This document shows, piece by piece, positions 12,373-21,026 of a stretch of 64,000 nt of DNA. Origin of the DNA: a virus; IMG/VR virus record IMGVR_UViG_3300020160_001176, positions 1 through 64,000 of that record. One strand, given 5' to 3'. Under the pieces are notes generated by a model. The model made no database searches. It was not told the DNA's origin and worked only from the letters and a program-made list of their open reading frames with translations. Position 1 is the stretch's first letter. Each line of letters begins with the position of its first letter. The position numbers were made by a program, and so were the translations under genes.

Positions 12373-14586
12373 ATGGCATTAAGAATACAATTAAGAAGAG
12401 ACACAGCAGCAAATTGGGTAGCAAATAATCCAATATTGCTTTCTGGTGAACTAGGCTTTGAAACAGACACATTAAAGTTTAAAGTTGGTAACGGCTCTAG
12501 ATGGAATTCCACAACCTCATATGCATTAAAATTAGGCGAAGCAAATGGAGTAGCTACACTTAACTCTATTGGTAAAATTCCAACATCACAGCTTCCAGAC
12601 TCTATTTCTGCTTCAGTTGATTTAAATGGAGCTATTGCTGCATTGACAACAAATTCAATTGCAGAGGGATCAACCAATAAATATTTTACAAATCAAAGAG
12701 CAATCGACGCTGCCGCTCTCGCAATATCCTCAGCTATTGCAACAGAAATAATAAATAGAAACAATGCAATTGCAACGCAGGCAACAGCTACGACAGCAGC
12801 GATTGCAACTGCAAAGACCCAAGCAATCGCAGCAGCAGCAGACGATGCTTCTGCAAAAGTTATCGCAGCCAAAGCAGAACTTAATACATCTATACAGTCA
12901 AATACAGTATCTGTAAATTCATATACTGATGCAAAAATTGCCACAGAGGTCACAAATAGAAATAATGCAATTTCTACAGCAGTGTCAGGTCTATCTTCAG
13001 GTGGAGGATCTTCAACAATAACATTGGGATCTGTTTTAACTGGAGATGCAGACTCTTCTGCTTCAATTGTAAATTCTGGAACCACGACAGCAGCAGTATT
13101 TAACTTTACTATTCCTCGTGGCGCAACTGGCGCATCTGGTGCAACTGGACCACAGGGATTAAAAGGCGACACAGGAGACACTGGACCACAGGGCCTAACT
13201 GGATTAACAGGAGCAAATGGAGCAACTGGAGCCGCTGGCTCCGCAGCCACAGTAGCTATTGGAACAGTTACAACTGGAGCCGCTGGCTCCTCAGCAGTAG
13301 TTACAAATGCTGGCACAACTTCAGCAGCTGTTTTAAACTTTACTATTCCTCGTGGAGCAGATGGCTCAGGTGGAGGTTCAACTTTTTCTGGAAACACAGA
13401 CGCAGTAACAGAAGGCACAACAAATCTTTACTTTACAGATGCACGAGCACTAGCGGCAACAAACCAAAGATTCACAGATGTTTATGTTAATTTAAATCAA
13501 GCAACAGACGACCTGTTGACATATGCAAATTCTACTTATTTAACATCATCTAGTCTCGGAAATACATTAGATGGATATGTAATGGAAGCAGACGCAGATT
13601 TGGCAGGAGGATATGCAAGACTTGGAGCGTCAAGCGGAAAAATTCTAGACTCAGTTATACCTTCTACAATTGCAAGAACATCAGATATAACAACAGCTAT
13701 AGCAAATGTTGTAAATGCAGCACCAGCCTCATTTGATACACTTAAAGAAATTTCAGACTATATTGCCTCAGATCAAACAGCAGGAACAGCATTAACAACA
13801 TTAGTAGGAACTAAGCTTTCTTCAACAGATGCAGCATCTACATATGCTCCAATTGCTTCCCCTACATTTACTGGTACAGTGGGTGGCATTACAAAGACAA
13901 TGGTTGGCTTAGGAAATGTTGATAATACAACAGATCTACTAAAGCCTATATCTACTGCAACTCAAACAGCACTAGATTCCAAATTATCCACATCAGTTGC
14001 AGCATCAACCTATGCAACTAAAGCCTCACCAGTATTTACTGGAACAGTAGATTTTTCTGGTGCAACAGTAACTGGGATAACAGCACTTCCAGCACAATTA
14101 GATAATGCTGGCAAATATTTAAGAACAAATGGCACAGTGGCCTCATGGGCAGATCTTTCTGGAACAGTGCTTGAAGGCAGTTTTAGTGCAAATTCTTTAT
14201 ACAATGTTGGAAACAAATTCCACTTAGGGTCTGGCACAAGCGGATATGCAGAAATATCAGTTAACCCAACAAGCGGAAAACTGTATCATAAAAAAGTAAT
14301 TGGCGGAACAGAGCTAGAAATTATTAATGAGTCCTGGGAACAAACATTAACCAATAAGACAATATCTGGATTAAATAATACAATAACAAACCTTCAGGCA
14401 TCATCTTTTGCAGACTCTTCTATAACTAACGCTAAACTTGCTAATTCAAGCATAACAATTAATGGCACACCAGTTTCACTTGGTGGAACTGCAACAATTT
14501 CTGGTGGTGCAAAAACATTCTATAATAATACTGGCACACTACCTACCACTGGTATGGTTGCTGGAGATATTTATATACAATACTAG
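12373..14586 (+). CDS. Large tail fibre with Mtd-like N-terminus and collagen-like runs (737 aa)
   Basis: The start at 12373 (MALRIQLRRDTAANW) is chosen because GGGGG lies upstream and the earlier in-frame ATG at 12349 overlaps the previous gene. Residues 1-50 match the N-terminal domain of major tropism determinant/fibre proteins (RIQLRRD...GELGFETDT...VGNG). An Ala-rich coiled region, two IPRG modules, a collagen-like Gly-X-Y run of about 15 triplets, and beta-repeats follow. Probably a long trimeric side or tip fibre. Confidence 0.7.
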   Translation: MALRIQLRRDTAANWVANNPILLSGELGFETDTLKFKVGNGSRWNSTTSYALKLGEANGVATLNSIGKIPTSQLPDSISASVDLNGAIAALTTNSIAEGSTNKYFTNQRAIDAAALAISSAIATEIINRNNAIATQATATTAAIATAKTQAIAAAADDASAKVIAAKAELNTSIQSNTVSVNSYTDAKIATEVTNRNNAISTAVSGLSSGGGSSTITLGSVLTGDADSSASIVNSGTTTAAVFNFTIPRGATGASGATGPQGLKGDTGDTGPQGLTGLTGANGATGAAGSAATVAIGTVTTGAAGSSAVVTNAGTTSAAVLNFTIPRGADGSGGGSTFSGNTDAVTEGTTNLYFTDARALAATNQRFTDVYVNLNQATDDLLTYANSTYLTSSSLGNTLDGYVMEADADLAGGYARLGASSGKILDSVIPSTIARTSDITTAIANVVNAAPASFDTLKEISDYIASDQTAGTALTTLVGTKLSSTDAASTYAPIASPTFTGTVGGITKTMVGLGNVDNTTDLLKPISTATQTALDSKLSTSVAASTYATKASPVFTGTVDFSGATVTGITALPAQLDNAGKYLRTNGTVASWADLSGTVLEGSFSANSLYNVGNKFHLGSGTSGYAEISVNPTSGKLYHKKVIGGTELEIINESWEQTLTNKTISGLNNTITNLQASSFADSSITNAKLANSSITINGTPVSLGGTATISGGAKTFYNNTGTLPTTGMVAGDIYIQY

Positions 14587-14593
14587 GATATAA

Positions 14594-16150
14594 ATGAAAA
14601 TAAATGATGGTTCAGCCTGGAAAGAAGCAAAAGCCTTAAGAATACACACAGGCTCAGGATTCGAACTAGCAAAAAAAGCTTATGTCTATAATAACGGCTG
14701 GCAGATTGCATATCCAAACCTACCATCAACTACAGGACTTACCCTAACATATTCAGGTACAACATATCCAACCGTAGGAACAGTTTGGGCTGTACAAGGA
14801 AACTGGAATATGGATCCAGCAAATGCCCCAGTTTCATATACATATCAATGGAAGCGTGGAAATACAAATATTTCTGGTGCCACCTCTGCAACATATACAA
14901 CAGTCGTTGCCGACATAGATTCAACAATTGGCGTAACAGTTGTTGCAACAAATTTAAGAGGCAACACAACTGCAAGCCAAAACTATGGAGCAATTATTCT
15001 TCCTACCGTTTCTTCCGTTACAGTTTCAGATTCCACCGATACACCGTCAGCAACATCTGTAACAATTTCAAAGAGCGGAACTTCTTATAGTGGAAGCTTT
15101 ACTGCATCTACAAATGCAACTACATATAGCGTAACTACAAATAACGGTTCAGTTACAAGATCTGGTTTAACATTTAGCGGATCAGGGTCCTCTGGATCAA
15201 CAACAGTTTCAGTCACACCAATAAATACAAACAAGAAGGCTTTAATTTCATGGACAGCAGCCCCAGGAGCATCTTCATATGATATTGTAAAGTATGGTAA
15301 TAGCATACAAGACACAGTCAATGTCCCTTCTTCACAGCTTAGCTATACTTGGTCAATTGCAGATGGAAATGAAGGAAACTACTTTACCGTATATCCAAGA
15401 TCTGCTTTATATCAAGGCTATGGAATACAAAGAACTCTTACCGTATCAAATAAATCTGCCGCAACTGCAACAGGAACAATAACAATAGGTTGTACAGCAG
15501 GATGGGTAGATGCTGATTGGACATATGGCGGAGCTACATGGAGCGGAAGCTGTGTAAATAGCGTTGAGGCTGGAACTTACAGCTGGAGATATAGACTTTA
15601 TCAATATGCAGATTGCACACAAGACAATTTAATGGAATATGGAAGTTATTCTACATCACGAGCCTGTACACCAACATGTACAGCAGGATGGCAAACTGGA
15701 TCTGAATACACATACAACAGTATAACTTGGTCTGGATCCTGTAGCCCAATGGGAATTGAAGGTGGAACAGCAGCAAATAGAACAAGAACTTGGGTAAATG
15801 CAAACTGCACTACAGAAACTAGAACCGAATATGGTCCATTCTATCAATCAAGAGAGTGTGTTTACACACCACCAGCAGCATGTGTATGTAATTACACAAC
15901 AACCCCAACACAAAGCTATCACTTTGCCCCAGAATCATGCCCAGGCGGGTCACAAAGAGCTGGCTCATTATCTGGAACTACAACAAATGCCAATTGCCCA
16001 AATGTTACTAAGACAGCTACTGGAAAATATGCATGTAAGTCATACGATGTAACCAACTCAGCAAGCAGTAATTATTCTTGGTGCTACAACGTTGGAGATT
16101 GCGATGCTCGGTATAACTCAGACGGAACAAGAGATGCTTGTTATGCATAA
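14594..16150 (+). CDS. Adhesin with Ig/Fn3-like domains and a Cys-rich end (518 aa)
   Basis: N-terminal MKINDGSAWKEAKAL is a short attachment motif common to phage fibre genes. Residues about 45-130 (YTYQWKRGNTNISGATSATY) are Ig-like; Ser/Thr-rich Fn3-like domains follow. The last 200 residues hold 16 Cys, including two copies of CTAGW...YxxxTWSGSC. Such Cys-rich modules normally form disulfides outside the cell. Probably a surface-exposed adhesin binding the host envelope. Confidence 0.6.
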   Translation: MKINDGSAWKEAKALRIHTGSGFELAKKAYVYNNGWQIAYPNLPSTTGLTLTYSGTTYPTVGTVWAVQGNWNMDPANAPVSYTYQWKRGNTNISGATSATYTTVVADIDSTIGVTVVATNLRGNTTASQNYGAIILPTVSSVTVSDSTDTPSATSVTISKSGTSYSGSFTASTNATTYSVTTNNGSVTRSGLTFSGSGSSGSTTVSVTPINTNKKALISWTAAPGASSYDIVKYGNSIQDTVNVPSSQLSYTWSIADGNEGNYFTVYPRSALYQGYGIQRTLTVSNKSAATATGTITIGCTAGWVDADWTYGGATWSGSCVNSVEAGTYSWRYRLYQYADCTQDNLMEYGSYSTSRACTPTCTAGWQTGSEYTYNSITWSGSCSPMGIEGGTAANRTRTWVNANCTTETRTEYGPFYQSRECVYTPPAACVCNYTTTPTQSYHFAPESCPGGSQRAGSLSGTTTNANCPNVTKTATGKYACKSYDVTNSASSNYSWCYNVGDCDARYNSDGTRDACYA

Positions 16151-16154
16151 CATA

Positions 16155-16183
16155 TTGACACCACTTATACTAAAGGGTATAAT
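16155..16183 (+). promoter_or_regulatory. Consensus promoter for a leaderless gene
   Basis: TTGACA, a 17-nt spacer and TATAAT: both boxes match consensus exactly. The -10 box ends 5 nt before the ATG at 16189, so the mRNA is expected to start at or next to the start codon. Confidence 0.75.
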
Positions 16184-16188
16184 AAACT

Positions 16189-16563
16189 ATGATTAATTTA
16201 AATGAAGAAGACTGGTTTCTTGAGGGAGTCAAATCTACCCAGGTTGCCGCTGGTAGAACCGCTATGCAATTGGCTTTAATTATAGATGGAGAAATTGTTT
16301 CTTTTATTGGAGTTAGCCCAGAGATAGCAGAGAAGTTTTTAAATGCATCTGCTGTATCCGATATTGGGGAGACAAGCCCAGGAATATTTGAATTTAATCT
16401 TGATGGCGAGACAGTAAAATCAAATGAAAAAATATACTCAATTATGCTATCAGATCCAACTATTGTTCATGTAAGCCTAGATGCCCAAAGACATGCAGAC
16501 AAGGCAGAAGAGGGCTGGTTATACCAGGGAGGCCAATTCGTAATTCCAGGAGTTTATGAATGA
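16189..16563 (+). CDS. 124-residue hypothetical protein (leaderless)
   Basis: No ribosome-binding site; the ATG lies 5 nt after a perfect TATAAT. The product (MINLNEEDWFLEGVKSTQ...) is an alpha/beta protein with no recognised family. Its stop overlaps the start of the zinc-binding gene (ATGA), so the two are co-expressed from the strongest promoter seen in the fibre region. It may be non-structural despite its surroundings. Confidence 0.6.
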   Translation: MINLNEEDWFLEGVKSTQVAAGRTAMQLALIIDGEIVSFIGVSPEIAEKFLNASAVSDIGETSPGIFEFNLDGETVKSNEKIYSIMLSDPTIVHVSLDAQRHADKAEEGWLYQGGQFVIPGVYE

Positions 16564-16790
16564 CGAGTAAATGGCAACAATACAAAGAAAAGTTGGGCGA
16601 GACAAGGCCCTGGGACATATTAAACCCTAACACAGAATATGTCGAAGAAGCGGAAGCAACAAGAAGATATGATATATGTAAGGCATGCCCAGAGCTTATA
16701 GATTTAACCAAGCAGTGCAAACAATGTGGATGTGTGATGCCATTAAAAACAAAGCTTGCAAAAGCTACATGCCCACTATCAAAATGGTAA
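16560..16790 (+). CDS. 76-residue Cys-rich zinc-binding protein
   Basis: ATG overlaps the upstream stop (ATGA). The C-terminal half has CKACPEL, CKQCGCVM and a final CPLSKW; this CxxC...CxxCxC...C spacing suggests one or two zinc ions. Similar small proteins are widespread in environmental phages as unknowns. The N-terminus is helical and polar. Role unknown; possibly a nucleic-acid or assembly adaptor. Confidence 0.6.
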   Translation: MTSKWQQYKEKLGETRPWDILNPNTEYVEEAEATRRYDICKACPELIDLTKQCKQCGCVMPLKTKLAKATCPLSKW

Positions 16791-16819
16791 ATATTGCAAT
16801 TTGAATAAAAGATATACGG

Positions 16820-16825
16820 TATAAT
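16820..16825 (+). promoter_or_regulatory. Probable -10 box (TATAAT)
   Basis: A perfect TATAAT with no well-spaced -35 box precedes a 35-nt leader with AGGAGG before the gene at 16861. Confidence 0.4.
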
Positions 16826-16860
16826 AAGATAACACGCAACACCGCCAGGAGGATTTATAA

Positions 16861-17412
16861 ATGGCAACGGCTTTTCCAACAAGTAAAGACAACCTAACTA
16901 ACCCATCAGGATCTGATGAATTAGTTGGTCACGCAGCACAACATGCAAATGCCAATGATGCAATTGAAGCACTTGAAACAACAGTTGGTGTGACTAACTC
17001 AGCTGATTCAAATTCTTTGACATACAAGGTAAACACACTATCCACAGCAGTTGCAGGACTTGAAAGTAACGCAGACGTTACAACAACCCTACTGGGGCTA
17101 GATGGTAATAATGACCTTGAGGTAAACGGTATTGAAAACCCTACTAACGTAGACTCATTTTCAAAAACTGCATGGAGAACAGTTCATTATAAGATCCAAG
17201 TTAAAAAAGGAATCGATGTTTACTCTTCAAACATCACAGCGACACATGATGGAACTAATGTTCTTGTATCAGAGTCAGACATAATCTCAACAACTAACAA
17301 TACTTTATTTAGTTATACATTTGAAGAAGATTCAGGTATAATTAGTCTAAGAGTCACCCCTAATGGTGGATCTATTACTTTTAAGTATTATAGAACCGCA
17401 ATTAAGGCATAA
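16861..17412 (+). CDS. Tail-fibre/virion structural protein (183 aa)
   Basis: AGGAGG ribosome-binding site. The N-terminus (FPTSKDNLTNPSGSDELVGHAAQHANANDAIEALE) is the phage fibre motif that pairs with a helical trimer region. The C-terminal domain (VHYKIQVKKG ... LRVTPNGGSITFKYYRTAIKA) is related to that of the next gene (LLVKIDN ... VKVTPVNNSTVKVSGTLIK), so the two have homologous heads. Probably a short fibre. Confidence 0.6.
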   Translation: MATAFPTSKDNLTNPSGSDELVGHAAQHANANDAIEALETTVGVTNSADSNSLTYKVNTLSTAVAGLESNADVTTTLLGLDGNNDLEVNGIENPTNVDSFSKTAWRTVHYKIQVKKGIDVYSSNITATHDGTNVLVSESDIISTTNNTLFSYTFEEDSGIISLRVTPNGGSITFKYYRTAIKA

Positions 17413-17440
17413 TAAAAAAGCAATAAGAGGAGTCATATAA

Positions 17441-18709
17441 ATGGCAACAGTAGTCAAAAATTTTAGAATTAAATCAGGCCTCATTGTTGAAGGTACAACA
17501 GGTACAATCAACGGCCAAAACATACTTACAGAAACAGGCGCAGATAGTTATATCCTCAATCTTGTTGGCGGAGCGACTCTTGTAAAATCAGTAGAAGCCA
17601 CACAGCTTGAAGTTAATGGCGCAGGCAAGCTATCCGTAAAGTCTGGCGTATTTGATGCAGCAGGCGCAGCAGCAGCTGCACAGACTGCAGCAGAAGCAAC
17701 TGCATCAGCAGATGCAACAAGCAAAGCAAACACCGCAGCATCATCTGCAATTTCAGCAGCCGCAACAGATGCAACAACTAAGGTAGCCGCAGAAGCAGCG
17801 CTTAGAGTATCAGGCGACGCAGCCTCAGTTTCAACTGCAGCAGCAGATGCAACATCTAAGGCAGATGCCGCTCAAGCAGCAGCAATCTCTGCAGCAGCAG
17901 CAGATGCCACAACTAAGGCTAACGCAGCTAAGTCAGGAGCGGAAGCAACTGCAGCAGCAGCACTTTCATCTGCAATCTCAACAGAGGTTTCAAACCGTAA
18001 TACAGCAATTTCAACTGCAGTAGATTCATTGGTAGACGGTGCACCAGCACTTCTTAATACATTAAATGAATTAGCAGCAGCAATTAATGATGATGCTAAT
18101 TACACAACAACTATTACAACAGCTCTTGGAACAAAGGCTAACTCAGCTGATGTTACAACAGCAATTGCAACTGCAAAGACTGCAGCAGAAGCAACTGCAT
18201 CAGCAGATGCAACATCTAAGGTAGCCGCAGAAGCAGCCCTTAGAGTATCAGGCGATGCAGCCTCAGTTTCAACTGCAGCAGCAGATGCAACAAGCAAGGC
18301 CAACGCCGCTCAAGCAGCAGCAGAAGCCACAGCAGCAGCTGCTAACACAGCTCAGCAAGCTGGAACAACAGCATTTACAGCATTAAACGTAAATGATCAA
18401 GCAAAGCAAATTGCAGCTTCATCATCTGGAACAGCATCAGTTGCTGGAACAGCTTACCAGTGGGCAAAGGCTGACTACCGTTCAGCTAAGCTACTTGTTA
18501 AGATTGATAATGCAACACACAATGAAATATCAGAAATCCTATTAACACTAGATGCATCAGATAACGTAGCAATTACAGAATATGCAATTGTCGGAACTAA
18601 TGGATCAAGAGGAACAATTACAGCAGAAGTATCTGGTGCAGATGTTCTTGTAAAGGTAACTCCAGTAAATAACTCAACAGTTAAAGTATCTGGAACATTA
18701 ATTAAATAA
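17441..18709 (+). CDS. Ala-rich coiled tail fibre (422 aa)
   Basis: N-terminal MATVVKNFRIKSGLIVEG is shared with the gene at 18781. Residues about 70-320 are Ala/Thr/Asp-rich heptad-like repeats, suggesting a long coiled-coil shaft, interrupted by LLNTLNELAAAINDDANY, a module also seen at 19196. The C-terminal head resembles that of the gene at 16861. A DNA repeat of about 100 bp lies inside. Probably a long fibre shaft with a small head. Confidence 0.65.
   Translation: MATVVKNFRIKSGLIVEGTTGTINGQNILTETGADSYILNLVGGATLVKSVEATQLEVNGAGKLSVKSGVFDAAGAAAAAQTAAEATASADATSKANTAASSAISAAATDATTKVAAEAALRVSGDAASVSTAAADATSKADAAQAAAISAAAADATTKANAAKSGAEATAAAALSSAISTEVSNRNTAISTAVDSLVDGAPALLNTLNELAAAINDDANYTTTITTALGTKANSADVTTAIATAKTAAEATASADATSKVAAEAALRVSGDAASVSTAAADATSKANAAQAAAEATAAAANTAQQAGTTAFTALNVNDQAKQIAASSSGTASVAGTAYQWAKADYRSAKLLVKIDNATHNEISEILLTLDASDNVAITEYAIVGTNGSRGTITAEVSGADVLVKVTPVNNSTVKVSGTLIK
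17781..18319. repeat. Direct repeat of about 100 bp within a fibre gene
   Basis: About 17781-17880 and 18219-18319 share a nearly identical segment beginning AGGTAGCCGCAGAAGC. A third related stretch lies at about 20020-20110 in the fibre gene at 19196. Such repeats allow deletion or expansion of the coiled shaft by recombination. Confidence 0.65.
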
Positions 18710-18723
18710 TTAAATAAAGGTTT

Positions 18724-18748
18724 TGGGGGATTCCTTAAAAATCCCCCA
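18724..18748 (+). terminator. Hairpin after the Ala-rich fibre gene (weak terminator)
   Basis: TGGGGGATT and AATCCCCCA form a perfect 9-bp stem with a 7-nt loop. A T-run does not follow on the plus strand, so termination may be weak; it may instead protect the mRNA end. Confidence 0.4.
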
Positions 18749-18780
18749 CAATAAAACAATTAGGGGATAAGTGAACTTAA

Positions 18781-19140
18781 ATGGCAACAGTAAATAAGAA
18801 TTTTAGAATAAAGAATGGATTAAATGTGGCTGGTACAGCTACGTTTGATTCTAATATTGTATTAGGCACCGCCCCGATAGCATTTGATGAAACAACAGGG
18901 AGACTACAGGTTCAGATTAATGGAGCTTGGGTCTCTTTAGCACATACAACAGATGTAGTAGATACATCTGGAGCAATTAGCTTTATGGATATTGGACTAG
19001 CAATCGATTACGATGGCAATCCAGTCTATACAGTTCAGGCAAACGGGGTTGTAACAACAGCGACTAAATTCGCTGACGGCGGAACCCCTTCAACAACTTC
19101 ATACGATCTATCCTTTGACTCCAGCACAATTAATGCTTAA
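18781..19140 (+). CDS. Short fibre attachment protein (119 aa)
   Basis: The N-terminus MATVNKNFRIKNGLNVAGTATF matches that of the 422-residue fibre, followed by TGRLQVQINGAWVSLAH, a small beta module similar to the YFDTxT modules. It lacks a coiled shaft, so it may be a short fibre or a tail-tip plug. AGGGG lies upstream, rather far from the ATG. Confidence 0.55.
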   Translation: MATVNKNFRIKNGLNVAGTATFDSNIVLGTAPIAFDETTGRLQVQINGAWVSLAHTTDVVDTSGAISFMDIGLAIDYDGNPVYTVQANGVVTTATKFADGGTPSTTSYDLSFDSSTINA

Positions 19141-19155
19141 TTGTAATGGGCTCAG

Positions 19156-19164
19156 TGGTATAAT
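19156..19164 (+). promoter_or_regulatory. Extended -10 promoter
   Basis: TGG-TATAAT, about 30 nt upstream of the ATG at 19196, with AGGGG in the leader. Confidence 0.5.
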
Positions 19165-19195
19165 TTACAAATAATATAAAATAAGGGGTGGCATA

Positions 19196-20998
19196 ATGTC
19201 AACAGTAAGAATTCAAGTAAGAAGAGGCGTCGCAGCAGACTGGACCTCAGTTAACCCAATACTAGCAGCAGGAGAAATGGGTTACGAATCAGATACAAAC
19301 AAGTTTAAATTTGGTAACGGCACAGGAGCTTGGAGCACACTTTCATACGGTGCATCAGATACACCTGGCGTTACAGAGATTGCACAAGATGCAATTAACA
19401 CAGCGCTTACAGTTGGAACAGGTCTCACAAAGACATATAATGACGGTGCCAACACAATTACAGTAGCAATTGATGATACAGTATGGGCAAACAAGACATA
19501 CGTAGCATCAGCTATATCAACAGCTGTAGCAGCAGGTGTAGCAGGACTTCAAAGCACATCAGACGCAACATATGTTCCAGAGTCAGATAAGGGAATTGCT
19601 TACGGAGTTGCTTCACTTGATTCAACTGCCACAATCCCAGCAGTTCAAATTAGCGACGCATCAGTAAGAAATAAGATAAGCGTTTCTGGTAATGGTATTA
19701 ACTATAACTCTACAACTGGAGCTATGAGTCTTGATTTTTCAAGCTCACCTACAGCGGTAGCTAACCAAGGATATGTTGCAACACAGCTTTCAAACATTGT
19801 TAACAGCGCACCAGGTGCGCTAGACACTCTTCTAGAGCTTTCAAATGCACTAGGATCAGATGCAAACTTTTCAACAACTGTAACAAACAGTTTGGCTACA
19901 AAGGCTCCAATTGCTTCACCAACATTTACTGGAGTAGTAACAATCCCAGCAGGTGCAATAATTGCTGACTACGATTTAATTTCAGATCGTACGACTGCAG
20001 TTTCAGGTGCTATTACAACCGCAGCAGCAGATGCTACTACAAAGGCAGATGCCGCTCAAGCAGCAGCAATTTCTGCAGCAGCAACAGATGCCACAACTAA
20101 GGCCAATGCAGCAACAACAACTGCAGCAGCAGATGCCACAACTAAGGCAGCAGCAGCTCAAGCAGCAGCTATCACATCAGCAGCAAATACAACTGCAATT
20201 GCTAAAACAGAAGCAATCGCCGCAGCAGGAGCAGCAGCAGACACAGCTGTAGCTGGTGCAATTACAGCAGCAGCAGCAGACGCTACAACTAAGGCTTCAA
20301 ATGCACAGTCTGCAGCAATTGCTGCAGCAGCCTCTGCAGCAGATACAAAGGTATCAGACCACAACGCTGATACAACAAATGTTCACGGAATTTCAGATAC
20401 ATCGCTTCTAGCACTTAAGTCAGAAGTTGCAGCAGTTACAGCAACAACACTAGGTCTTGGAAATGTTGATAACACAGCAGATACAGCAAAGCCAGTGTCT
20501 ACAGCACAGGCTACAGCAATTGCAACTGCTAAATCAGAAGCTATTGCAGATGCAACAGCGCAGGTAAATGCAGTTATCGCATCAGCGCCAGCAGCATTAA
20601 ATACACTTGATGAATTAGCTGCAGCTCTTGGAGACGATGCAAACTATGCAACTACTGTAACAACAGCACTTGCAGGCAAGGTCCCATCAGCTACACCAAT
20701 TTCACAGAAGACAGCAAGCTACACACTTTCATCAATTAACGAAAAAGACTCAATGATTGAGATGAACGCAGCAGGAGCAACAACAGTTACAATCCCAACA
20801 GATGCAGCAGTTGCATTCCCAGTCGGTACATCACTAGATGTTCTCAGAGTCGGAGCAGGTGCAGTAGACATCGCAGCAGCAGGTGGAGTTACAGTAAATG
20901 CAACTCCAGGACTAAAGCTTCGTGCACAGTGGTCATCAGCAACATTAATAAAGAGAGCAGCAAATACTTGGGTACTTGTTGGCGATCTGTCAGCTTAA
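19196..20998 (+). CDS. Large Ala-rich tail fibre with Mtd-like N-terminus (600 aa)
   Basis: Residues 1-50 (MSTVRIQVRRGVAADWTSVNP...GEMGYESDT...GNG) match the N-terminus of the gene at 12373. A beta region, then an Ala/Thr-rich coiled shaft (about 260-400), DelAAALGDDANY-type modules and a small beta head (TVTIPTDAAVAFPVGTSLDVLRVGAG) follow. The C-terminal head resembles those of phage hyaluronate-type fibres, but no enzymatic residues are evident. Probably a major receptor-binding fibre. Confidence 0.65.
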   Translation: MSTVRIQVRRGVAADWTSVNPILAAGEMGYESDTNKFKFGNGTGAWSTLSYGASDTPGVTEIAQDAINTALTVGTGLTKTYNDGANTITVAIDDTVWANKTYVASAISTAVAAGVAGLQSTSDATYVPESDKGIAYGVASLDSTATIPAVQISDASVRNKISVSGNGINYNSTTGAMSLDFSSSPTAVANQGYVATQLSNIVNSAPGALDTLLELSNALGSDANFSTTVTNSLATKAPIASPTFTGVVTIPAGAIIADYDLISDRTTAVSGAITTAAADATTKADAAQAAAISAAATDATTKANAATTTAAADATTKAAAAQAAAITSAANTTAIAKTEAIAAAGAAADTAVAGAITAAAADATTKASNAQSAAIAAAASAADTKVSDHNADTTNVHGISDTSLLALKSEVAAVTATTLGLGNVDNTADTAKPVSTAQATAIATAKSEAIADATAQVNAVIASAPAALNTLDELAAALGDDANYATTVTTALAGKVPSATPISQKTASYTLSSINEKDSMIEMNAAGATTVTIPTDAAVAFPVGTSLDVLRVGAGAVDIAAAGGVTVNATPGLKLRAQWSSATLIKRAANTWVLVGDLSA

Positions 20999-21026
20999 TT
21001 AGATTAAAAATAATAGGAGATAAAAA

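Noticed and set aside
12693-13418. 241-codon antisense open frame
   Set aside because: An artefact of Ala/Thr-rich sense codons; no start signal, and its amino-acid composition is what reversed repeats would give.
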